From Clostridia bacterium (GTDB lineage: Bacteria > Bacillota > Clostridia > Oscillospirales > Acutalibacteraceae), in NCBI GenBank assembly GCA_017437165.1, contig JAFSBS010000071.1, positions 1 through 18,144 of the forward strand: 18,144 nt of DNA, read 5' to 3'. Shown in pieces: positions 5,923 to 12,626 of the stretch. Both the position numbers and the translations under genes were made by a program. The notes below the pieces were generated by a model that was not told the DNA's origin, did no database searches, and was given only the letters and a program-made list of their open reading frames with translations. Numbering within the stretch: the stretch's first letter is position 1; each line of letters begins with the position of its first letter.

Positions 5923-7320
5923 ATGAACATTAAAGACGCTACAAAACATATAAAAAACACTATAACTGCATATCTTGAAAAGGATGAAAACGGTGAGTTT
6001 ACCATTCCTGTAAATAAACAACGCCCTGTTTTTCTTTACGGCCCTCCCGGTATAGGTAAAACCGCAGTTATGGAACAAATTGCAAAAGAAATGAATATAG
6101 GAATTGTGTCTTACTCTATGACACACCACACAAGGCAAAGTGCTTTAGGCTTGCCATTTATAAAAACAAAGTCTTTCGGTGGTGTAGAGTACGATGTTTC
6201 AGAATTTACTATGAGTGAGATTCTTTCAGATGTTTACTCATACATAGAAAAAACAGGTCATAAACAAGGTATTTTGTTTTTAGATGAAATCAACTGTGTT
6301 TCTGAAACACTTGCACCTTCTATGTTAAGATTTTTACAGTACAAGTCATTCGGTTCACATTCTGTACCGGATGGTTGGGTGATAGTTGCCGCAGGCAACC
6401 CACCAGAATATAATAAATCCGTAAAGGAGTATGACATTGCGACTTTAGACAGAATTCAGAAAATAGATATTCAGTCTGACTACGATGTATGGCGTGAATA
6501 TGCAGTAAGTGAAAGAGTTCACCCGGCAATTATTACATATCTTGACTCGAAGCCCACAGATTTTTATATAATTGAAAATACCCCCGACGGAAAACAATTC
6601 GTTACCGCCAGAGGTTGGGAGGATTTATCGAGACTTATGTATTCTTTTGAAAAAAAGAATATTGATATTGATTATGAATTCGTTGCACAATATATTCAGG
6701 TGCCAACAGTTGCTTCTGATTTTTCTTCATTTTACAAAACATTCAAAAACATGAGAGAAATTTGCTCCCCTGAAAATGTTCTTAATGGTACTGCAAGTGA
6801 AGAACTCAAAGAAAAACTGAAAAATGCAGATATTGAAGAAAAATTAGGTTTTTTAAATCTTTTATCTAACATAATTAACGAAGAACTCCAGAAATGTATC
6901 GTAAAAAATAATACTATAAAAGAAACTGTAAAATATTTAAAAGAAAATGAATTTTTAACAAACGAAAACAGTTCCATTACAGAAAAAGATGCTTTTAATT
7001 ATATTCTTTCAAAAATAAAAATACAAACCGAAAAAAATGAAAAATCTTTAAAAGAAACTTCATCTGAAATTCTTAAAGAAGAAGTAGAAAATTTAAAAAA
7101 CGTTGTTGCTTCTTCTCAAAAAATACTCGGTAACAGCAGTAAATTTATTTATGACACTTTCGGCGACTCACCTGAAACAAAAATATTCACTTCCGATATA
7201 ACAAGAAACACATATTCTGCAGAATTTTTAATCGGTTTCGGTTGTGAAGACTTTTCTGAAATAACCAAAACTAAAAAAAGTGATGAAGCTCTTTTACAAG
7301 AACTCAATACATTATTGTAA
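5923..7320 (+). CDS. MoxR-like AAA+ ATPase (AAA_5)
   Basis: A 465-residue ATPase. Walker A is GPPGIGKT (40-47), Walker B ILFLDE (117-122), sensor 1 the Asn of AAGNPPEYN (159), and an arginine-finger candidate is in LDRIQ (R177). The motif order and the insert after Walker B match the MoxR/AAA_5 group, whose members (RavA, CbbQ, NorQ) remodel proteins together with a VWA partner. The region after about residue 250 is rich in Lys and Glu and probably helical or coiled coil (LKEEVENLKNVVASSQ), perhaps for contacts with the VWA or LRR protein. The ATG follows GAGGT, which overlaps the previous gene's TGA, so translation is probably coupled. No terminator follows; the next gene has its own promoter over this stop codon. 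Confidence 0.9.
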   Translation: MNIKDATKHIKNTITAYLEKDENGEFTIPVNKQRPVFLYGPPGIGKTAVMEQIAKEMNIGIVSYSMTHHTRQSALGLPFIKTKSFGGVEYDVSEFTMSEILSDVYSYIEKTGHKQGILFLDEINCVSETLAPSMLRFLQYKSFGSHSVPDGWVIVAAGNPPEYNKSVKEYDIATLDRIQKIDIQSDYDVWREYAVSERVHPAIITYLDSKPTDFYIIENTPDGKQFVTARGWEDLSRLMYSFEKKNIDIDYEFVAQYIQVPTVASDFSSFYKTFKNMREICSPENVLNGTASEELKEKLKNADIEEKLGFLNLLSNIINEELQKCIVKNNTIKETVKYLKENEFLTNENSSITEKDAFNYILSKIKIQTEKNEKSLKETSSEILKEEVENLKNVVASSQKILGNSSKFIYDTFGDSPETKIFTSDITRNTYSAEFLIGFGCEDFSEITKTKKSDEALLQELNTLL

Positions 7321-7343
7321 AATTCAATAATTTATGATATAAT
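7315..7343 (+). promoter_or_regulatory. Promoter of the cytidylate-kinase-like gene
   Basis: TTGTAA (7315-7320), a 17-bp spacer and TATAAT (7338-7343), with TGA just before the -10. The -35 box overlaps the stop codon of the AAA+ gene. Confidence 0.7.
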
Positions 7344-7381
7344 ACCTATAGAAGGAATATTTCTTTAAAGGAGGTATTAGT

Positions 7382-7996
7382 ATGTCAAAGATTATTACAA
7401 TAAGTCGTGAATTCGGTTCAGGTGGCAGAGAGTTAGGCAAACGCCTTGCAGAAGAGTTAGGGGTACCTTGCTATGACTACCAGATAATCGAAATGGTTGC
7501 AGAAAAACAAGGTCTTGACAAAGACTATGTTGAAAATGCAGCCGAAAGAGATATAAGAGCATTTTATCCGACAACTATCGGCGTAAGATTTTCTGCTTCT
7601 ACTTTCTTTATCAATCAGTCTGTTGAGCTTTTTACAGAGCAGACAAAGGTTATAAGAGAACTCGCATCAAAAGGTGACTGCGTAATTGTCGGCAGATGTG
7701 CTGATGTCCTTCTCAATAACGAGGAACTTCTCAATATCTTCGTTTACGCTGACAAAGAATCAAAAATAAAGCGTTGCAAGGAAAGAACAAAACCCGGTGA
7801 AGTGCTTACTGACAAAGATATTGAAAAGAAAATGAAAGAAATTGACAAAGGCAGAGCAGATTTAAGAAAAATGCTTGCAGACACCGCCTGGGGTGACAAA
7901 GAAGGTTATCACCTTATGGTAAATACTTCAGGCAAAGAAATTAAAACTCTTATTCCCGGTCTTGCAGCGTACGCGAGAGCATATTTTTCAAATTGA
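7382..7996 (+). CDS. Cytidylate-kinase-like family protein
   Basis: A 204-residue P-loop protein of the cytidylate-kinase-like family (Cytidylate_kin2). It begins MSKIITISREFGSGGRELGK, where REFGSGGRELGK is the family's form of the nucleotide-binding loop. It continues with YDYQIIEMVAEKQG, a central VIVGRCADVLL, and a lid-like stretch rich in Lys and Arg (SKIKRCKERTK). Members are presumed to phosphorylate nucleotides or related small molecules, but the substrate is not established, so I give no symbol. AAAGGAGGT six bases before the ATG is a very strong ribosome site, and the gene has its own promoter. Its TGA (7994-7996) lies inside the left arm of a repeat element, so the last residues may have been reshaped by that element. 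Confidence 0.85.
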   Translation: MSKIITISREFGSGGRELGKRLAEELGVPCYDYQIIEMVAEKQGLDKDYVENAAERDIRAFYPTTIGVRFSASTFFINQSVELFTEQTKVIRELASKGDCVIVGRCADVLLNNEELLNIFVYADKESKIKRCKERTKPGEVLTDKDIEKKMKEIDKGRADLRKMLADTAWGDKEGYHLMVNTSGKEIKTLIPGLAAYARAYFSN

Positions 7997-8180
7997 GAAT
8001 TGAAAATTCCGGAAACACTACGCATTTGATTATAATTATTTTTGAATAGAAACAACTACATCCTATCATTTTTAGTTGATACTTTAAATGATAGGGTGTT
8101 GTCATTTTTATACATATTCAATTATAATTGCCGACCGCAGGTCCCACAATTTTCAATTTTTAATTTTCAATTCTCAATTA
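7990..8180. repeat. CTATCAT-core element with 7-bp repeat arms, copy 2 (nested type)
   Basis: The whole space between two convergent genes is one inverted-repeat element. AATTGAGAATTGAAAATT (7991-8008) is the perfect 18-bp reverse complement of 8162-8179. Both arms are heptamer arrays: AAATTGA, GAATTGA on the left and TCAATTT, TTAATTT, TCAATTC, TCAATTA on the right. The centre holds CCTATCATTT (8062-8071) / AAATGATAGG (8086-8095). Between arm and core, CGGAAACACTACGCATTTG matches the centre of the element at 9908-10026, as if one element had inserted into another. Both flanking genes stop inside the arms. Confidence 0.85.
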
Positions 8181-8824
8181 AATTTAAACAGCCTCTCATA
8201 CAACTCAACCACCTTAAACCCGACTTTAAACTTACCTTTTGACGAGACTATTTTTTTACCGTCTTCGTCTAAGTATTCTTCTAAAGCGACTGAACTATCT
8301 GTTGTTATATCACCGGTTGCAGCCGGTACACAAAGCGGTGGAAACATTACACACCACCAATTCTTACCCTCTCCGCTACCTAAAACTACTTTTACAGATG
8401 TGTAAACCCCTGCCGGAAAAGTCAGGTCTTCATAAACCCTTGTTGTGTAATATTCTTTACCTAAAGTAATTTTTGCGTTATAGTCAAAACCATTTTCTTT
8501 TAATACTTCGTTTGCACACTTTTCCAATTCAATTTTTGATTTTTTAAAATACTCTTCTGCATTTTCAGGTGTAACTTTATCTGAAAGCAACTCTGTGTTT
8601 TTCTCTAATAGAGCATCACGAACTTTCAGTTTTATTTCTTGGTCTATATCTGAATTACTATCTGCTAAAATATGAAGTCTCACTACACTTTCTCTTATTT
8701 CACCCGAAACAGCGGCAAAATACGTTATCGCAAATGCACAGTAAAGCACAACTGCAATTAACAGAGATGCTAAAAATATTTTGTCACGTTTTTCTTTAAA
8801 TGCTTTATATGTATAAGTTGTCAT
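8174..8824 (-). CDS. spoIIR: Stage II sporulation protein R
   Basis: A 216-residue SpoIIR homologue. In endospore formers SpoIIR is made in the forespore, crosses the membrane and triggers SpoIIGA to process pro-sigma-E in the mother cell. The N-terminus has positively charged residues and one membrane or signal segment (IFLASLLIAVVLYCAFAITY, about 16-35). The conserved family segments IRESVVRLHILADSNSDIDQ, LKVRDALLE and the C-terminal WWCVMFPPLC follow. The ATG at 8824 is chosen because AAAGGCGG lies nine bases upstream; the ATG at 8848 would put that site inside the gene. It follows ispE on the same strand with a hairpin in the 58-base gap. Its TGA lies in the arm of the repeat element at 7990-8180. 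This gene is the best evidence that the host sporulates. Confidence 0.92.
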   Translation of the reverse strand: MTTYTYKAFKEKRDKIFLASLLIAVVLYCAFAITYFAAVSGEIRESVVRLHILADSNSDIDQEIKLKVRDALLEKNTELLSDKVTPENAEEYFKKSKIELEKCANEVLKENGFDYNAKITLGKEYYTTRVYEDLTFPAGVYTSVKVVLGSGEGKNWWCVMFPPLCVPAATGDITTDSSVALEEYLDEDGKKIVSSKGKFKVGFKVVELYERLFKFN

Positions 8825-8867
8825 AAATAAAAACCGCCTTTCGTTCATTGAATGAATTATTGGCGGT
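8825..8867 (-). terminator. Terminator-like hairpin between ispE and spoIIR, overlapping the spoIIR ribosome site
   Basis: Reading leftwards, ACCGCC (8867-8862) pairs with GGCGGT (8838-8833), with a near-palindromic ATTCATTCAATGAA in the loop, and a T-rich tail TTTTTATTT runs into the spoIIR ATG. The 3' strand of the stem includes the GGCGG of the spoIIR ribosome site, so the folded form would both stop transcription and hide the site. Confidence 0.55.
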
Positions 8868-8882
8868 CATTTTTCATTTTAT

Positions 8883-9767
8883 TCAGTTATTTTCAAGAAA
8901 TTTTACTCCTGTATTTTTTCTGTCACAAATATAAACTTTTTTGTAATTCTTTTCTAACTCTTTTTTTGCATTCATAGCATCTTTTTCGTTGAAAAAAATT
9001 CCGTAAATTGCAGAACCTGAACCCGACATACACGCAGCAGATGAATTGTGTTTTCTTAAAACATGTTTAATATCTGCTCTGTCGGGAACTTCAATTACCT
9101 GTTCAAACACATTATCACAATACTTTAATGCATCGTTAAGATTTTCTTCTAAAAGATTTTCTAACATTTCATTATTTTTTGTGTGTTTTAATCTTTCTCC
9201 CAATGAATCAATAGCATCATAGGCTTTAATGGTAGAACTACCACTTTCAGGCTTTACTATAACTATACAACATTCTTTAATATCGGGAAGTGGTGCAACA
9301 ACTGTACCAATATCCTGACAAAGTGCAGTACCACCTACAACACAGAAAGGAATATCTGCACCAACTTTACCACCTATAAACATAAGTGTCCGTTTACTTG
9401 CGTTTACCTCAAAAATTTTATTGAGTGCAACCAAAACTGCGGCACCATCTGCACTGCCTCCACCAAGTCCTGCTTCGTGCGGTATATTCTTTTCAATATG
9501 GATATGAATACCCTTGTCTTTTTCTATTTTAAAATGCTCGAAGAATTTCACAGCACACTTATATACAATATTTTTAGAATCCGTCGGTACGGTTTCATCT
9601 GTACACGAAATAGTAATTTTTTCACCTTTTGTTTTTTCAACTGTTATAACATCTTTTAAACCGATAGATTGCATAACAGTAAAAAGTGTATGATATCCGT
9701 TTTGCTTAACTCCTGTAACATCTAATATTAAATTTATTTTAGCATACGCTTCATAAGTTAACTTCAT
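8883..9767 (-). CDS. ispE: 4-diphosphocytidyl-2-C-methyl-D-erythritol kinase
   Basis: IspE phosphorylates CDP-methylerythritol with ATP, the fourth step of the MEP pathway to isopentenyl diphosphate. The 294-residue length is typical. GHMP-kinase features are clear: the N-terminal AYAKINLILDV with the conserved Lys (10), NGYHTLFTVMQSI, the ATP-binding loop PHEAGLGGGSADGAA (96-110), the catalytic Asp in VGADIPFCVVGGTA, and the C-terminal MSGSGSAIYGIF. GGCAGG precedes the ATG at 9767 at suitable spacing. The order ispE-spoIIR is seen in several Clostridia. The cytoplasmic enzyme is essential in bacteria that rely on the MEP route. Confidence 0.95.
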   Translation of the reverse strand: MKLTYEAYAKINLILDVTGVKQNGYHTLFTVMQSIGLKDVITVEKTKGEKITISCTDETVPTDSKNIVYKCAVKFFEHFKIEKDKGIHIHIEKNIPHEAGLGGGSADGAAVLVALNKIFEVNASKRTLMFIGGKVGADIPFCVVGGTALCQDIGTVVAPLPDIKECCIVIVKPESGSSTIKAYDAIDSLGERLKHTKNNEMLENLLEENLNDALKYCDNVFEQVIEVPDRADIKHVLRKHNSSAACMSGSGSAIYGIFFNEKDAMNAKKELEKNYKKVYICDRKNTGVKFLENN

Positions 9768-9811
9768 TTTTAAACCTGCCTTTTATAGCACTTTTTTTAC
9801 AAATTAGTTGT

Positions 9812-9820
9812 ATTTTACCA
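9812..9820 (-). promoter_or_regulatory. Extended -10 promoter of ispE
   Basis: On the minus strand TGGTAAAAT (9820-9812) is an extended -10 box about 45 bases upstream of ispE. No good -35 is seen at the expected distance. Confidence 0.45.
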
Positions 9821-9881
9821 TATTATTCAAATTAAATAAAGTTTTTTCTTTTATTTTGCTATATTATTTTTTAGAAGTTTG

Positions 9882-9890
9882 TGGTAGAAT
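9882..9890 (+). promoter_or_regulatory. Extended -10 promoter of the PHP gene
   Basis: TGGTAGAAT (9882-9890) is an extended -10 element; no convincing -35 is at 17 bp. A start near 9897 would place the whole repeat element at 9908-10026 in the leader RNA of the gene at 10043. Confidence 0.45.
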
Positions 9891-9907
9891 AGGAAACTGT
9901 AATTTCA

Positions 9908-10026
9908 AAATTGAAAATTAAGAATTGAAAGTTGAAAATTTCGGAAATGCTTCGCATTTGATTATAAATCAAAATATATTACAATTGGCGTCAGCCCCTT
10001 AATTTTCCATTTTCAATTATCAATGG
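9908..10026. repeat. Repeat element with 7-bp repeat arms lacking the CTATCAT core
   Basis: The left arm has heptamers AAATTGA, AAATTAA, GAATTGA, AAGTTGA (9908-9935). The right arm has TTAATTT, TCCATTT, TCAATTA, TCAATGG (9999-10026). GAAAATTAAG (9913-9922) pairs exactly with CTTAATTTTC (9998-10007). The centre contains the hairpin AAATGC-TTC-GCATTT and GGCGTCAGCCCC; the first part matches the inner left flank of the element at 7990-8180. This is the only copy upstream of a gene start. Confidence 0.7.
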
Positions 10027-10042
10027 ATGGTGTATTATATTT

Positions 10043-10858
10043 ATGAACGAAATCAAAATAATCGACTTACACACTCACACAATTAACTCCCCTGACGGAA
10101 ATCACGAAGCATTATTTATGGCAGAAGCTGCAAGGGACAACAAAATTCACACAGTTGCATTTACTGACCATTGTGAAGTAGATTATTATTACAAAGATAA
10201 TTACGACAAAGTTGTTGAAAACAGTTTCAGAGATGTTTCTGCAGTCTCTGAAAAATTACAAGGTCAGATAAACATTTTAAAAGGTATTGAACTTGCTCAA
10301 CCACACTATATTCCTGAATTGGCAAAAGAGATTATTGATTCACACAATTACGATGTCGTTATTGGTTCAATTCATAATTTAAGAGAACAGGAAGACTTCT
10401 ATTACTGGAAAAGTTTTGACGGAATTGACATTGAAGCAACAATGAATGAATATTTTGATGAACTTATAAAAATGCTCGAGTGGGGCAATTTTGAAATTTT
10501 AGCGCACATTACATATCCATTCAGATACATTTATAATATCTGCGGATATGTTGAAGATATTGATAAATATAAAGTTAAAGTAGATGAACTTTTAAAACTC
10601 TGTGCAGAAAAAGATAAGGCATTAGAAATAAATATGGGTGGTCTTAAATACCCTATTAACAAGCCATCACCTGATTTAGAAACAATTAAAAGATATAAAG
10701 AGTTGGGTGGTAAGTTAATCTCTGTAGGTTCTGACTCCCATTATGCTGAAAGAATCGGTTTAAATATTGACAAAGCTTACGAAATTGCAAGACAGGCCGG
10801 GTTTAAATCTGTCGCCACTTTTAAAGACAGAAAAGTATCTGAGTTTGCCATTGTATAA
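10043..10858 (+). CDS. PHP-domain phosphatase, histidinol-phosphatase (HisJ/HisK) type
   Basis: A 271-residue metal-dependent PHP phosphoesterase. Metal ligands visible are DLHTHT (His10, His12), FTDHCE (His43), KGIELAQPHY, GSIHN, LAHITYP and the C-terminal GSDSHYAERIG, the full set for a trinuclear PHP site. Length and motif order match the histidinol-phosphatase HisJ family, which makes histidinol in histidine synthesis. No his genes are adjacent, so another phosphate ester could be the substrate and I withhold a symbol. The ATG at 10043 lacks a good ribosome site; only GGATGG about 13 bases upstream is available. The leader is filled by a repeat element. A 7-codon frame (ATG at 10023) ends in TGA overlapping this start as ATGA, which might give coupling. 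Confidence 0.87.
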   Translation: MNEIKIIDLHTHTINSPDGNHEALFMAEAARDNKIHTVAFTDHCEVDYYYKDNYDKVVENSFRDVSAVSEKLQGQINILKGIELAQPHYIPELAKEIIDSHNYDVVIGSIHNLREQEDFYYWKSFDGIDIEATMNEYFDELIKMLEWGNFEILAHITYPFRYIYNICGYVEDIDKYKVKVDELLKLCAEKDKALEINMGGLKYPINKPSPDLETIKRYKELGGKLISVGSDSHYAERIGLNIDKAYEIARQAGFKSVATFKDRKVSEFAIV

Positions 10859-10868
10859 TAATTACCAT

Positions 10869-10890
10869 ATTATGCAAAATTCTGCATAAT
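10869..10890. other. Perfect 8-bp dyad after the PHP gene
   Basis: ATTATGCA (10869-10876) and TGCATAAT (10883-10890) surround a 6-base loop, starting 11 bases after the stop codon. There is no T run on the plus strand, so it is not a standard terminator; it may be a 3'-end structure or a binding site. Confidence 0.4.
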
Positions 10891-10928
10891 CATCATAAAA
10901 AAATATACATTGTAAAAAATTTACATTT

Positions 10929-11072
10929 GTAAAGCAAGTAACTTTACTTTGTTCATAACCCTGTCAGTTTTGTTCACAAACAGAGCCCAAAATCAAATTT
11001 TATTCTTTTTTGACAAAAAACGAGTAAAGTAATTGACTTTACATTGACAAAGTTATGAACAATTTTCATATT
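10929..11072 (+). promoter_or_regulatory. Promoter and twin operator-like dyads upstream of the pseudouridine synthase
   Basis: Two 19-bp dyads share GTAAAG-N7-CTTTAC (10929-10947 and 11024-11042). TTGTTCATAAC (10949-10959) recurs as its reverse complement at 11052-11062. A promoter TTGACA (11044-11049), 17 bp, CATATT (11067-11072) lies so that the second dyad abuts the -35 and the inverted 11-mer fills the spacer. This suits a repressor contacting paired sites and looping DNA, although no matching regulator gene is in the window. Confidence 0.5.
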
Positions 11073-11100
11073 TTTTCAATGTATATACAGTTGCATATAC

Positions 11101-11125
11101 AAATTGTTAAAAAGTTTAACAATTT
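11101..11125 (+). other. Leader hairpin just before the ribosome site
   Basis: AAATTGTTAAA (11101-11111) pairs perfectly with TTTAACAATTT (11115-11125), loop AAG. It ends 15 bases before GGAGG of the pseudouridine synthase gene. It is AT-only apart from two pairs and might tune translation or mRNA stability. Confidence 0.45.
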
Positions 11126-11150
11126 TAAAATTTTTAAATGGAGGTTTGTT

Positions 11151-12035
11151 ATGAGAGTTTTAGAGTACAATGTGCCGAAAGAATTTTCAGACAGACCTCT
11201 TCTTCATTTTTTAAAAGGTCACCTGAAACTTTCAACAAAAATTGTTCAGTCACTCCGCCATACTGAAGGTTCTGTTACTGCGAACGGCAGAGTTGTCAGA
11301 ATGATTGACAATGTTTATAAAGATGAAACTGTTGTAATAAGAATCCCCGAAAAATCTACACCCCCGCTTCTTTGTGAAATGGAATTAGATATAATTTTTG
11401 AAGATGAAGATATTTTGGTTTTAAATAAACCGGCAGGAATTTCTGCCCACCCTACAAGACGACACCCTAACGGTACACTTGCAAACGGTGTTGCTAATTA
11501 CATTATAAAGAATGGTGGCAGCGAAGCGGCAGGCAGAGCAATAGGCAGACTCGATAAAGGTACTTCGGGCGTTATTGTTTTTGCAAAAAATTCTCTTTCT
11601 GCGTTCAGGTTGAACGGAAAAATCGAAAAAACATATTATGCACTTGTAAAAGGCGATATTGCTGAAACAGGTACTATTGATACACCAATTTACCGACCCG
11701 ACCCAAATAAAACATTGAGAGCAGTTTCTTCTACAAGAGAAGATGCACTCCCTGCCACTACACATTGGCAACTTGAAAAGCGAAATGGTGACAGAGCATT
11801 ATTAAAAGTAAATATTGAAACAGGCAGGACCCATCAGATAAGAGTGCATTTTGCTTCAATTGGTTTTGCACTTATCGGTGACGATATGTATGGTGGCGAG
11901 GTTACAGAAAATCTTTCCCGCCCGGGTCTCCATTGTGGCAAAGCAGAATTTATTCACCCGACGAGTGGCGAAAAGATGATTTTTCATGCAGAACTGGCGG
12001 AGGATATAACCAAGGAACTAGGAATTAGAAACTAG
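11151..12035 (+). CDS. RluA-family 23S/tRNA pseudouridine synthase
   Basis: A 294-residue pseudouridine synthase of the RluA family, which isomerises specific uridines in rRNA or tRNA. The catalytic motif is GRLDKGTSG (132-140) with Asp135. Other family segments are VLNKPAGISAHPTRRH (90-105), KTYYALVKG, and TGRTHQIRVHFASIGFALIGDDMYGG written here in two parts. The N-terminal ~65 residues have an S4-like look (RPLLHFLKGHLKLSTKIVQSL, in shorter form FLKGHLKLS). The ATG at 11151 is chosen because GGAGG sits six bases upstream; a longer frame from 11055 would translate the promoter and leader hairpin. The final residues LGIRN and the TAG stop come from the repeat arm at 12015-12043. Which RNA site is modified cannot be told. 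Confidence 0.9.
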   Translation: MRVLEYNVPKEFSDRPLLHFLKGHLKLSTKIVQSLRHTEGSVTANGRVVRMIDNVYKDETVVIRIPEKSTPPLLCEMELDIIFEDEDILVLNKPAGISAHPTRRHPNGTLANGVANYIIKNGGSEAAGRAIGRLDKGTSGVIVFAKNSLSAFRLNGKIEKTYYALVKGDIAETGTIDTPIYRPDPNKTLRAVSSTREDALPATTHWQLEKRNGDRALLKVNIETGRTHQIRVHFASIGFALIGDDMYGGEVTENLSRPGLHCGKAEFIHPTSGEKMIFHAELAEDITKELGIRN

Positions 12036-12158
12036 GAATTAGGTGTTATAGAAATAACTTCATTCTATCATTTTTAGTTGATACTAAAAAACAACTTTAA
12101 ATGATAGGATGTTTTCATTTTTGCGAAGCCCTAATTCCTAATTCCTAGTTTCTGATTT
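12015..12158. repeat. CTATCAT-core element with 7-bp repeat arms, copy 3
   Basis: The left arm is GAACTAG, GAATTAG, AAACTAG, GAATTAG (12015-12042). The right arm is CTAATTC, CTAATTC, CTAGTTT, CTGATTT (12131-12158), the reverse-complement consensus. Seventeen bases (12027-12043) pair perfectly with 12137-12153. The core CTATCATTT (12065-12073) / AAATGATAG (12099-12107) also has an inner AGTTG/CAACT stem. The left arm supplies the stop codon of the upstream gene, and the element separates it from the rplU promoter. Confidence 0.85.
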
Positions 12159-12159
12159 C

Positions 12160-12191
12160 TGAAAATAATTTGGGTAACAAAATTATTTTCA
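12160..12191. other. 12-bp hairpin directly before the rplU promoter
   Basis: TGAAAATAATTT (12160-12171) and AAATTATTTTCA (12180-12191) pair perfectly around an 8-base loop, ending four bases before the -35 box. With no T run after it, it is a weak terminator candidate for read-through from upstream, or a binding site for a regulator. Confidence 0.4.
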
Positions 12192-12195
12192 CCCC

Positions 12196-12224
12196 TTGAC
12201 AAATTGTTTTCTATCTGCTAAAAT
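12196..12224 (+). promoter_or_regulatory. Promoter of rplU-prp-rpmA
   Basis: Perfect TTGACA (12196-12201), 17-bp spacer, TAAAAT (12219-12224) with TGC before it. The expected start near 12231 gives an 84-base structured leader. Confidence 0.75.
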
Positions 12225-12230
12225 ATCATA

Positions 12231-12306
12231 CGCCGCATATTAAGGGCGAGGTATATTCTCACAAACACATAAGTGTGCCTTGTTAGCGAGACTGAAAGAA
12301 AGCAGG
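12231..12306 (+). promoter_or_regulatory. Probable L21-type ribosomal-protein leader
   Basis: Between the promoter and rplU lies a leader with small stems: CGCC (12231-12234) / GGCG (12245-12248) and ACAC/GTGT (12265-12276), followed by CCTTGTTAGCGAG. Firmicutes often carry an L21 leader here, through which L21 is thought to regulate its own operon. I assign it by position and fold, not by alignment. Confidence 0.5.
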
Positions 12307-12314
12307 TAAAAACT

Positions 12315-12626
12315 ATGTACGCAATCATTGAAACAGGCGGTAAGCAATACAAAGTTGAGAACGGCGATGTTATTTTCATCGAAAAACTCGACGTTGAAGC
12401 TGACGCAGAAATAACTTTTGATAAAGTTATTGCAATTGGCGCAGAAGATGGCATTAAAGTTGGCGCTCCATACGTTGATGGTGCTTCTGTTGGCGCAAAG
12501 GTTATTAAGAACGGCAAAGGCAAGAAAATTGTTGTTGCTACTTACAAACCAAAGAAAAATGAGAAACGCAAGATGGGTCATAGACAACCATACACAAAGG
12601 TTGAAATTTCAGCTATCAATGCGTAA
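12315..12626 (+). CDS. rplU: 50S ribosomal protein L21
   Basis: A 103-residue protein, the normal length for bacterial L21, a 23S rRNA-binding protein of the large subunit. It begins [20 protein letters not shown] and keeps the C-terminal signature [15 protein letters not shown]. The ATG at 12315 has AGCAGG eight bases upstream; an in-frame extension from 12273 would run into the leader structure. The stop TAA shares its last base with the ATG of prp (TAATG), so the two are translationally coupled. Confidence 0.97.
   Translation: MYAIIETGGKQYKVENGDVIFIEKLDVEADAEITFDKVIAIGAEDGIKVGAPYVDGASVGAKVIKNGKGKKIVVATYKPKKNEKRKMGHRQPYTKVEISAINA

Noticed and set aside
7321..7996. Cytidylate-kinase-like gene as fourth member of the AAA+ operon
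   Set aside because: It has its own strong promoter and ribosome site and a 61-base gap, whereas the operon genes are 8-13 bases apart; read-through remains possible.
8042..8469. Small plus-strand frames between and opposite spoIIR
   Set aside because: They consist of repeat DNA and the antisense of spoIIR, with no ribosome sites.
11055..11150. Longer N-terminus for the RluA-type protein
   Set aside because: It would translate the promoter -10 region and leader hairpin, and the residues are not family-like; GGAGG points to 11151.
12273..12314. Upstream start for L21
   Set aside because: It falls in the leader RNA; the family starts [12 protein letters not shown] at 12315.
12218..12587. Antisense frames over rplU
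   Set aside because: They are shadows of the L21 gene and its leader on the opposite strand.
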